DNA from: an uncultured Tolumonas sp.
GTDB lineage: Bacteria; Pseudomonadota; Gammaproteobacteria; Enterobacterales; Aeromonadaceae
DNA length: 64,000 nt
Direction: 5' to 3'
NCBI RefSeq assembly: GCF_963678185.1
Contig: NZ_OY782757.1
Span: 620,001-684,000, forward strand
Below, in pieces: positions 34,502 through 41,883 of the stretch. The position numbers were made by a program, and so were the translations under genes. The notes beneath the pieces were generated by a model. That model was not told the DNA's origin, made no database searches, and saw nothing but the letters and a program-made list of their open reading frames with translations. Position 1 is the first letter of the stretch. Each line of letters opens with the position of its first letter.

Positions 34502-36778
34502 ATGGAACCAAGAGATTTACACGAATTTGCTTCGGATAGGCCTATAACAAAAGTAGAAGATGATTTGTTGGGTAGGTCAGGTTTTTCCACTGACTTGGCA
34601 AATGCTATGGCGAGTTGGCATGGGAAAGATAGTCTGGTTGTGGCCTTGCATGGAGATTGGGGATCAGGGAAGTCTTCTATAAAAAATATGGCGATATCTC
34701 GATTGGAAGATATTTCTGATGACAAGCCGGATGTCGTAGAATTTTCTCCATGGGAATGGGCCGCTCAAGATAAAATTACTGCATCATTTTTTCAGGAAAT
34801 ATCAAGATCTATTGGCCGCACAGACAGAAGCAAGTCTGGCCAAAAGCTAGCGATAACTCTAAAAAAGTACGGCCGATACCTAAATACAGGGGAAACCGTC
34901 ATAACGGGCCTATCAGCAGCACTGCCAACTCTATTCGTACTTGCCACACTTATTGGTGTTAGCGGTAATTTTTCCAATGATGTGTGGGTTAAAAACGCTA
35001 GTGCTTCTATATTGCTTCTCTTAGCCAGTTGGGCTGCAGCATTAAAATGGGGGAAAACATTTCTTGAAAAATTAACTGGAAATGTTGAAGCAACCGCAAA
35101 AGAAAAAGAACAGAGCTTGAGCGACATACGACAAGAGCTTTCAGGATTACTACTTGAAAGAAAAGCTCCTATGATCGTGGTAATGGATGATTTAGATAGA
35201 TTAACTTCATCGCAGTTAAGGATGGTCTTTCAACTTGTAAAAGCAAACCTAGAATTTCCGAACGTGGTATTCCTTCTTCTGTTTCAAAGAGATTTGGTAG
35301 AAGATAAATTGAGTGAAGGGGCACTGTTAGGTCGAGATTATTTGGAAAAAATAATACAAGTGCCTATTGATATTCCTAGGATTGAAACCACACGTCTTCA
35401 CAATCTGTTATTTAGCAAGCTAGACAAAATTATTGGGCAAGATGCTTCAGCTACCAAGATGTTTGACTCTGGCCGTTGGGGCAACATATTTCATGGTTCG
35501 TTGAATGCTTATTTTGATAATTTGAGAAGTGTATACAGATTCACATCCACACTATCATTTCATTTCACTTTGCTTAAAGGAAAAAGTGCCTTTGAGGTCA
35601 ACCCTGTAGATCTGATAGCTATTGAGTGCCTAAGAGTTTTTGAGCCAGATGTTTATAAGGAAGTCACCCGCTCAAAAGAAATTTTTACCCAAAATGGATC
35701 AGTTCGATATGGAAGAACAAAGGATGATACAGCTGCCTTAATCAATGGAATCCTGGATAAGGCAACATCTAATAAGCGAGAGTTCGTTAAGAAAATGGTT
35801 AAACAACTATTCCCAACTATTGAATGGGCTCTAGGAGGCACGCATTATGCTGGAGACTTTGCCAGCACATGGCTGAGAGAAATGCGTGTTTGCCATCCTT
35901 CTAATTTTGACAAATATTTCCAATTCTCTATTCCGAGCGGTGAGCTATCAAATTCAGATCTACAGGAAATGCTTAGTTTAACGGATGATTCAGCAAGATT
36001 TTCTTCTTTTATTCTCTCTCTTAGAGAACGTGAAATTTTAAAAAATGCACTTTCACAATTTGAATCATTTACAGACGAAGTTCCTCTAGAAAACAGACGC
36101 TCTTACATAAAAGGGATTTTAGATATTGGGGATAAAGTCGATCATGAATCAATCGGTTTCACAATGTTTAGCTCAAACATGCATGCTGTCAGGCTTGTTA
36201 TTCGGTTTCTTCGTCGCATTGATAATCTGGAAGAGAGGGGTAAGCTACTGCTTGAAAGCTTCAAGGCTTCAAGTGGAATTTCTATTGTCGAGCACATTTT
36301 ACAAGGTGAAGAAAAGCGAAGAGATACGTCGGATGCAGACCAAATACTGCGAAATGAAGAGTTTAATTTACTTAAAGTAGAATTTGTTAGGAAGCTAGAT
36401 GATATGTCTGAAAATAATCCAGACGAATTGCTTTCGCACAAACATTTGGTTTCCTTTTTGTATAGATGGAAGCGCTGGGGTGATGAAAACAAGGTTATCA
36501 ACTGGTTAAAGCTTCAGAGTCAAACAGTTGAAGGCTGTATCTGGTTATTGAAAGCCTTTGTAGGAAAATCATCATCTCAGGCAATAGGCGATTACGTGGT
36601 TAAGATTACTACGTACATTAAACTAGAAAATATTGAAAACTTTTTGGAAATTGCACCAATCCATGAAAAATTAAACGGAATTGATGAGAACACACTTGAT
36701 TCTGAAGCAAAAGAGGCTTTGGAGGCTTTCCGAGAAGCTATAGAAAAAAGAGAGAAAGGAATCATTGATGATTGGTAA
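34502..36778 (+). CDS. KAP-family P-loop NTPase with membrane segments
   Basis: A 758-residue protein. Walker A 'LHGDWGSGKSSIKNMAISRL' (about 49–68), 'EFSPWEWAAQDKITASFFQE' (the KAP-typical W pair, about 79–98), two membrane helices inserted at about 138–160 and 168–186, Walker B 'IVVMDDLDRLTSSQLRMVFQ' (about 221–240), then a long helical C-terminus. KAP NTPases are membrane-associated; PifA and several defence proteins belong here. It is the third gene of the nuclease–HNH–KAP run and ends at a strong terminator. Confidence 0.85.
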   Translation: MEPRDLHEFASDRPITKVEDDLLGRSGFSTDLANAMASWHGKDSLVVALHGDWGSGKSSIKNMAISRLEDISDDKPDVVEFSPWEWAAQDKITASFFQEISRSIGRTDRSKSGQKLAITLKKYGRYLNTGETVITGLSAALPTLFVLATLIGVSGNFSNDVWVKNASASILLLLASWAAALKWGKTFLEKLTGNVEATAKEKEQSLSDIRQELSGLLLERKAPMIVVMDDLDRLTSSQLRMVFQLVKANLEFPNVVFLLLFQRDLVEDKLSEGALLGRDYLEKIIQVPIDIPRIETTRLHNLLFSKLDKIIGQDASATKMFDSGRWGNIFHGSLNAYFDNLRSVYRFTSTLSFHFTLLKGKSAFEVNPVDLIAIECLRVFEPDVYKEVTRSKEIFTQNGSVRYGRTKDDTAALINGILDKATSNKREFVKKMVKQLFPTIEWALGGTHYAGDFASTWLREMRVCHPSNFDKYFQFSIPSGELSNSDLQEMLSLTDDSARFSSFILSLREREILKNALSQFESFTDEVPLENRRSYIKGILDIGDKVDHESIGFTMFSSNMHAVRLVIRFLRRIDNLEERGKLLLESFKASSGISIVEHILQGEEKRRDTSDADQILRNEEFNLLKVEFVRKLDDMSENNPDELLSHKHLVSFLYRWKRWGDENKVINWLKLQSQTVEGCIWLLKAFVGKSSSQAIGDYVVKITTYIKLENIENFLEIAPIHEKLNGIDENTLDSEAKEALEAFREAIEKREKGIIDDW

Positions 36779-36818
36779 GTCCGTAGCTTCGGGTTTGATG
36801 TACAACAAGTCTTAACCT

Positions 36819-36853
36819 TATTAGCCCGATTCACACCGGGCTAATAATAATTT
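36819..36853. terminator. Bidirectional terminator between KAP and antirepressor genes
   Basis: ATTAGCCCG-(8 nt)-CGGGCTAAT is a perfect 9-bp stem (36820–36845) between convergent genes; AT-rich on both sides. Confidence 0.75.
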
Positions 36854-36859
36854 GATCAA

Positions 36860-37477
36860 TCAATGCACTCCTCGCCAACGCTTCAAAATATTGCACGCCA
36901 TAGTCATTCTGAAAATAGTCTCATCCATATCAGTCCAACCAGCAGTGAGGGTTTTCTCGATTGTTCGGCATTCGTTGAGCACATAGTCACGTTGTGCACC
37001 GGTGAGGTTTTGCTCGGCGAACATACGTAACCGTTTCGCAGCAGCGGTACCATCTTGGCAAACGTAGTCTTGAGTGTCAGGAATTTGAGGAATGATAGAA
37101 GGTAAAGCTGGTGATATCTGGCTTTTCTTAGCCCAATAATCATGCAAGACGGTAAAGCATTCCCGCTGGTATTCGATCAGTTTATCTCGGATTTCTGACC
37201 TGACTTTATTTGGCTCAACACCAAATAACCAGCCATTCAGCATATCGAGGGGTAATGTGATCACACCTCGATTTTGAATATCGCCAGGGACCTGTATGTC
37301 CATTATGGACATGCAGGTCGACATAACGGAATGGCGTTTAATTCGTTTGAGTTGCGCTTCCCACTGTAAACCAATGCCTTCACAGACTGGTTTCATGGCT
37401 ACGCGGATAGTTTTTCCATCAGAAATAGTAAGAATAGGGTTTCCATGAAACTCTACAGATGCAATAGATGAGTTCAT
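36860..37477 (-). CDS. P22-type phage antirepressor (P22_AR_N)
   Basis: A 205-residue protein. The first ~115 residues, 'FHGNPILTISDGKTIRVAMK', 'GIGLQWEAQLKRIKRH', 'LPLDMLNGWLFGVEPNKVRS', 'LIEYQRECFTVLHDYW', are the P22_AR N-terminal domain found in antirepressors of P22, P1 and many prophages. Such proteins inactivate repressors during induction. Directly upstream lies a C4-like RNA leader, the usual partner. It belongs to the phage leftward operon downstream of Q. Confidence 0.85.
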   Translation of the reverse strand: MNSSIASVEFHGNPILTISDGKTIRVAMKPVCEGIGLQWEAQLKRIKRHSVMSTCMSIMDIQVPGDIQNRGVITLPLDMLNGWLFGVEPNKVRSEIRDKLIEYQRECFTVLHDYWAKKSQISPALPSIIPQIPDTQDYVCQDGTAAAKRLRMFAEQNLTGAQRDYVLNECRTIEKTLTAGWTDMDETIFRMTMACNILKRWRGVH

Positions 37478-37665
37478 TGTGTCTCTCCGTTTCTACGCGG
37501 ATTGACCACCATCGGAATTGATGGCGGCCGGGAGGTTAGAAACCGAGAACACGCGGCGGAGTTATTCCCCTTACGGGTATTATATTCCTCACCCTCCCGG
37601 CCATAGCAGATATGGCAAGGCACCCGATTCTGGATAGATCTCGGGCGTAAAAAAACCACGTCTGT
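37478..37665 (-). ncRNA. C4-like antisense RNA / Icd-like leader of antirepressor
   Basis: Minus strand: a leader containing GGGAGGGTGAGGAATATAAT, ACCCGTAAGGGGAATAAC and CGCGTGTTCTCGGTTTCTAA directly before the antirepressor. The same layout and sequence style characterise the c4 RNA of phages P1/P7/P22 imm regions and related prophages. A 61-codon frame runs through (37474–37659, ending ATGA over the antirepressor start), comparable to icd. c4 RNA would block translation of this frame and thus of the antirepressor. Call is by recalled pattern. Confidence 0.5.
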
Positions 37666-37752
37666 CGGGCGCGGAGGTGACCGGTGTTCTAAGAGTTTCT
37701 ACGCTCTTAGATATATTGTGTTTTATACGCAAACCGGAGTCAAACTTATTCC

Positions 37753-38118
37753 TTACGCCACCCGCACCAATGGGTCACTGTGTAATCGAGCTGCGACCCA
37801 CATCTCAGCTCGGGCAAGTTCCCGCGAAATTCGATCTGGCCGGCAGTTATAAACTTCGGAAAGGTACCGGCATGAATAACAGCTCACATAATAGTGTTTG
37901 AGCAGGTAGTGCAGGTTTCTCCCCTCGCCTTCAAAGTTTTTAAGCTCGGCCACCGATCGATCTACAGCCAAAGCTATTTCGTCGGTGAATGTCAGGTCTA
38001 ACGAATTCTGAGACCAGCGAACAGCATCTACCATGCCCAAAGCAACCGGTGGATATTCGGTGCCGATCCGGCAGCGAGACCAGTTTCCCCAGTTCTGTAA
38101 AAGATGCTTCACGTTCAT
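37753..38118 (-). CDS. Late antiterminator Q-like protein
   Basis: A 121-residue protein of the phage antitermination Q family: 'NVKHLLQNWGNWSRCRIGTE' at the start, 'LHYLLKHYYVSCYSCRYLSE' and 'YNCRPDRISRELARAEMWVA' at the end, a helix-turn-helix-like C-terminus. GGAGGAT lies upstream. It would let RNA polymerase pass the terminator at 22360–22397 before the late genes. Between it and that target lies the whole 15-kb cassette array, so Q is displaced from its operon but can act in trans. Confidence 0.85.
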   Translation of the reverse strand: MNVKHLLQNWGNWSRCRIGTEYPPVALGMVDAVRWSQNSLDLTFTDEIALAVDRSVAELKNFEGEGRNLHYLLKHYYVSCYSCRYLSEVYNCRPDRISRELARAEMWVAARLHSDPLVRVA

Positions 38119-38142
38119 ATCAGCCCTGCCTTTTATTATTTT

Positions 38143-38252
38143 ACATCCTCCACAGCAAAGGATGCGCTATACCTACTCAAACCCTTACCACCACTAGCTT
38201 TACGCCACTTGCCTAGTGCAGTTCATCTTGGATATATCTTGGTTTTTTTTCG
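38143..38252 (-). repeat. Cassette repeat R7, the site next to / within the recombinase gene
   Basis: CATCCTCCACAGCAAAGGAT at the left, CCACTTGCCTAGTGCAGTTCA, and the perfect core TCTTGGATATATCTTGG at 38226–38242, which codes (minus strand) for residues 390–396 of the recombinase (KPRYIQD). The other copies R1–R6 therefore carry the recombinase's 3' end plus the recombinase–Q spacer. This copy looks like the primary, attI-like site. Confidence 0.85.
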
Positions 38253-39412
38253 TCTAGCCATGCATGATATCTCTCAAGCGCCTCCCGCTTTAACGCCTGC
38301 GCCTCCGTGTGTATGTACGCCTCATCAAGTTTGCTCATTGCATGGTTCAACAGAAATTCACCAATCATGTAATCAACCTTCAGATCCATCCAACAGGTGC
38401 GAGCCAGTTTTCGCAGATGATGTGCCGTCCACTCCTTCTGACTCACCGTTTTCACCAAATTATTTGCCGCTGTAGCACTCATTGATCGACCAGTACCAGA
38501 AGGAAACAGATAGGCACTCTTAACGCCCGTTTGGGCTTGTGATGATTTAAATTCAGAAAGCAACGCAACGACCTGATCAGTCATTGGAATAGTTAATGCC
38601 TTGCGGGTTTTAGTATTTTCAGCCGGAATAAACCAAGTACAGGTTCGAAAATCGATATGACTCCACTTAGTCAGACGCGTTTCACCAATACGGGTGCCGT
38701 GCATCAACATCAAGCTCAAAAACACCCGAGCTGAAATACTTGCATCTGCCAGACGTTGTAATAATTCAGGGACATCAGCTGGGCGTAAGGCTGCAGGGCG
38801 TGCTGTAATTTTCGTTTTGGTGAAATCACTGAATTTAATACCAGCCAGTGGATCAATACTGATCAGGTTTAGTAATAACGCCCGACGTGTTGCTACTTTC
38901 AATAAAGACAAAGTGCCGCGAACGGTGGCCAACGCATAGGTTTGTTGCAGAGGCCAGATCAATGTCCGGTCAATGACATGGTGGTTGATATCGATCAGCG
39001 ATAAAGTGCCAACTCGTGGCATCAGTTGTTGCTTGATGGTGGAACATAATGTGCGTTTTCTCTTACCTGATAACCCACGATCAGCAACCGCCCGCTCCCG
39101 GTACCATTTTAGTAACTCACCTAATGTCGCAAATTCATCAGTACCATATTGCTGATGAATATCGTCTGCCACCTTCTGCAGTTTCTGCTTTGCCTGTCGA
39201 AACGGGAGTGTTGGCCAGTTGCCAATTTTGCGCCAAACGGCTTTTCCAGCCAAGTAATTGACCGCAAACCACGACGCAGTACGATCAGTTTTAAACCGTA
39301 ACCGCAGCGGTAATACCGGATCATTCAATTCAGCAATAACATGATCATTCGCATACTGACGGATAACCGATTCCGTCAAAGCTACTGTTAATGTTCTAGA
39401 TTGTTCACTCAT
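38213..39412 (-). CDS. P4-like tyrosine recombinase, cassette-array integrase
   Basis: A 399-residue recombinase with N-terminal arm-binding and core-binding domains and a full catalytic set: R241 (HGTRIGETR), K near 268–271 (NTKTRK), H331 and R334 (HHLRK), H357 (LLNH), Y366 (DEAYIHTE). It is not the prophage integrase: it lies far from the attachment site, in the 'nin' position between P and Q. Its start overlaps the stop of the 137-residue upstream gene (ATGA), so it is an early-operon gene. The array repeat core lies in its last codons, so insertion there preserves or swaps only the C-terminal end. Confidence 0.85.
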   Translation of the reverse strand: MSEQSRTLTVALTESVIRQYANDHVIAELNDPVLPLRLRFKTDRTASWFAVNYLAGKAVWRKIGNWPTLPFRQAKQKLQKVADDIHQQYGTDEFATLGELLKWYRERAVADRGLSGKRKRTLCSTIKQQLMPRVGTLSLIDINHHVIDRTLIWPLQQTYALATVRGTLSLLKVATRRALLLNLISIDPLAGIKFSDFTKTKITARPAALRPADVPELLQRLADASISARVFLSLMLMHGTRIGETRLTKWSHIDFRTCTWFIPAENTKTRKALTIPMTDQVVALLSEFKSSQAQTGVKSAYLFPSGTGRSMSATAANNLVKTVSQKEWTAHHLRKLARTCWMDLKVDYMIGEFLLNHAMSKLDEAYIHTEAQALKREALERYHAWLDEKKPRYIQDELH

Positions 39413-39822
39413 GCGCGTCTCTGCTCTTTTCTTTGCTGATCTGCTAATTCCAGAATCGACGGACCGGTGTAATTGTGCTGTTTAGGTTTCAAATAAGGTG
39501 AACTGGCATAGCCAGGAATAACCGATGATTCTGACTGGCGCCGCGTTTGCCATTCGCGCCAACTGGTCATGCCGTATTCAACCGCTTCTTTCAGCATTAG
39601 ATAGTTAGCTGCGCGCCTTGCCGCATTCGGTTTTTTGATATCACAAGGTTCCCGGTGATATGCCTCAGCAAATTTTTCTCGGCACTCTAAAACCAGTTCA
39701 GGGCGACGCCATTTGGGGATATATGAAAAACAGACACGCTTAAACAACCGATCGTCTTTTGTAGCGATCGAGTCATAACTGATTGGCAAGCCATAACATT
39801 GATGAATACTCACGCTCTGCAT
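39409..39822 (-). CDS. Phage early protein coupled to the recombinase
   Basis: A 137-residue protein from the ATG at 39822 (MQSVSIHQCYGL), with GGAG eight bases upstream; longer versions lack a ribosome site. It is basic, with 'RRPELVLECREKFAEAYHRE' and 'KKPNAARRAANYLMLKEAVE'. The last codons overlap the recombinase start (ATGA), so it is its translational partner. Candidates: a directionality factor or simply a phage nin-type gene. Not recognised. Confidence 0.55.
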   Translation of the reverse strand: MQSVSIHQCYGLPISYDSIATKDDRLFKRVCFSYIPKWRRPELVLECREKFAEAYHREPCDIKKPNAARRAANYLMLKEAVEYGMTSWREWQTRRQSESSVIPGYASSPYLKPKQHNYTGPSILELADQQRKEQRRA

Positions 39823-39984
39823 ATCTGTTCTCCGGTTAGTAAGGAAAACAGCTGCACGAAATGCGGAAACAAAAAACATCGGAACAAGCCGATGCGATTT
39901 TTACAGAAAGGATCTGCATCAACGCATCACGCGCGGACACAGTACAAAGCGAGAACCGGAACCACCCAGTACATTCATTTTAGC

Positions 39985-40055
39985 ATGATCATTTATACAG
40001 TATAGAGACTTTTAAAATTGTCCTCTCTTCATCTATACTGTTCATATATACAGTA
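39985..40055 (+). promoter_or_regulatory. LexA box(es) upstream of umuDC
   Basis: TACTGTTCATATATACAGTA at 40036–40055 is a near-perfect SOS box (CTG-N10-CAG), 14 bases before the umuD start. A second, weaker half-conserved site (ATG-N10-CAGTA) is at 39985–40002. This puts umuDC under LexA control. Confidence 0.9.
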
Positions 40056-40069
40056 ATTGGTATTTAACT

Positions 40070-40504
40070 ATGTCCGTTGCATTACTTGCCCAAGCGAAAA
40101 CATCAGTCGCTTTATCAATTCCCTTATTTCTTGAATCTGTGCAAGCGGGCTTCCCCTCACCAGCGCAGGATTACATTGAGCGTTCCTTAGACCTGAATGA
40201 GCTGTGCATTCATCATCCTGCGGCAACATTCTTCGTCCGAGTCGAAGGCTTATCGATGATTGAAGCTGGCATTTACCCTGGCGATATTCTGGTGGTTGAC
40301 CGATCAATAACTGCAGTACATGGGCACACAGTTATTGCTTGTCTGAATGGTGAAATGACGGTGAAAGAATTAGGTCTAACACCTAGACCATGTTTGATAC
40401 CACGCAATAAGGACTATGCCATTATCGAGATCTCTGAAGATGCAGAACTGGACATATTTGGCGTAGTCACGAACGTTGTTCGCAACATGCTTTTCAACAA
40501 ATGA
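40070..40504 (+). CDS. umuD: UmuD-like SOS protein
   Basis: A 144-residue protein. Self-cleavage site A-G in 'VQAGFPSP' (about residue 24), catalytic Ser in 'RVEGLSMIEAGIYPGD' (about 62) and Lys in 'GEMTVKELGL' (about 100). RecA-stimulated cleavage gives UmuD', the Pol V partner. Overlaps umuC by four bases (ATGA). The pair is oriented against the surrounding phage early genes and has its own SOS promoter. Confidence 0.95.
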   Translation: MSVALLAQAKTSVALSIPLFLESVQAGFPSPAQDYIERSLDLNELCIHHPAATFFVRVEGLSMIEAGIYPGDILVVDRSITAVHGHTVIACLNGEMTVKELGLTPRPCLIPRNKDYAIIEISEDAELDIFGVVTNVVRNMLFNK

Positions 40505-41772
40505 ACAATGTCTTTGCGCTAGTCGACTGCAATAACTTCTACGCCAGTTGCGAGAAACTCTTCCGACCCGATATCAAACATGCCCCTGTGGTAGTGCTAT
40601 CTAATAACGATGGCTGCGTCGTCGCTCGTTCAAAAGAAGCAAAAGCACTCGGTATCAAAATGGCCGTACCGGTTTATCAAATTAAAGACGAAATCGAACG
40701 CTATAGAATTCAGGTTTTCTCGTCTAACTATGCGCTATATGCCGACATGTCATCACGAGTGATGTCGGTGTTGGAAATGCTGGCACCTCGCGTCGAAGTT
40801 TATTCGATTGATGAAGCTTTTCTGGATCTATCAGGTGTATCAAATGCCACCGAATTAGAAACGTTTGGTAAACAAGTCAAAGAGACCGTTGGTAAATGGA
40901 CTGGAATAAACGTTTGTGTTGGCATTGCACCGACCAAAACACTAGCAAAGTTAGCCAACCATGCGGCCAAAACGTACCCTGCTACTGGTGGTGTCGTCGA
41001 TTTAACTGCTCGGACTAGACAGCGAAAATTACTTGAACTCATGCCCGTTGAAGAAGTTTGGGGAATTGGTCGCCGATTATCAAAACAATTGAATATGTTA
41101 GGAATTAAAACTGCACTCCAATTAGCCGACGCAGACCCTAAAAATATCAGAAGACAGTTCTCTGTTGTCGTTGAACGCACAGTATATGAGCTAAATGGCG
41201 AATCATGTTTAGAATTAGAAGACATCACGCCAACCAAGAAACAGATACTTTGCTCCCGTTCTTTTGGCCAGCGGATAACAGAATATCGGCAAATGCGCGA
41301 AGCTATCTGTGATTATGCAGCTAGAGGAGCCGAAAAACTCCGAACTGAAAAACAATACGCTAAATCGGTAACTGTATTTATAAGAACAAACCCTAACTCC
41401 AGCAGAGATCCATATTATTCAAACTCAGCGACTGCCAATCTGCAAATTCCCACGGATGACAGTAGAGACATCATTATGTATGCCCATCGCATGCTTCGCC
41501 TAATCTGGAAAGATGGTTATCGGTACATGAAAGGTGGAATTATGCTCGGTGATTTCTATGAACCAGGCATTTACCAACTAAGCCTTTTTGATGAAGTTAA
41601 CAGCCGCCCTGATAGTAAACAGTTGATGTCCGTTATCGACAAAATCAACTACAGCGGCAAAGGTAACATCTGGTTTGCAGGGCAAGGCATCAGGCAGGAA
41701 TGGGCTATGAAACGCGGACATTTATCGCCTGCGTATACAACTAAGTGGAATGAGTTGCCATTAGTTTTATAA
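40501..41772 (+). CDS. umuC: UmuC-like translesion DNA polymerase V subunit
   Basis: A 423-residue Y-family polymerase. Catalytic acids in 'FALVDCNNFYASCEKLFRPD' (start) and 'VEVYSIDEAFLDLSG' (about 98–112); 'SNNDGCVVARSKEAKALGI' (about 34); 'PTKTLAKLANHAAK' (about 143); little-finger domain with 'SRSFGQRITE' (about 254); a C-terminal end with 'NYSGKGNIWFAGQGI', normal length. Together with UmuD' and RecA it copies past lesions, raising mutation during SOS. Confidence 0.95.
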   Translation: MNNVFALVDCNNFYASCEKLFRPDIKHAPVVVLSNNDGCVVARSKEAKALGIKMAVPVYQIKDEIERYRIQVFSSNYALYADMSSRVMSVLEMLAPRVEVYSIDEAFLDLSGVSNATELETFGKQVKETVGKWTGINVCVGIAPTKTLAKLANHAAKTYPATGGVVDLTARTRQRKLLELMPVEEVWGIGRRLSKQLNMLGIKTALQLADADPKNIRRQFSVVVERTVYELNGESCLELEDITPTKKQILCSRSFGQRITEYRQMREAICDYAARGAEKLRTEKQYAKSVTVFIRTNPNSSRDPYYSNSATANLQIPTDDSRDIIMYAHRMLRLIWKDGYRYMKGGIMLGDFYEPGIYQLSLFDEVNSRPDSKQLMSVIDKINYSGKGNIWFAGQGIRQEWAMKRGHLSPAYTTKWNELPLVL

Positions 41773-41883
41773 CTTGTAGTTTAATACATACTTATGTGCT
41801 AGCGAAACTATTATATGATAAATGGACGAATATGAATCCATTGTGTAAAATAACTTCAGTTATTGACCTATTAAATTTATATA

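Noticed and set aside
22908-38252. CRISPR array as explanation for the direct repeats
   Set aside because: Repeats are ~100 bp, spaced 0.5–6 kb apart with whole genes between them; no cas genes.
22908-38252. Classical integron with IntI
   Set aside because: The adjacent recombinase lacks an evident IntI-specific extra helix region and is P4-like; the main repeats have no RYYYAAC/GTTRRRY pairs. Only the nested site at 33579–33664 is integron-type.
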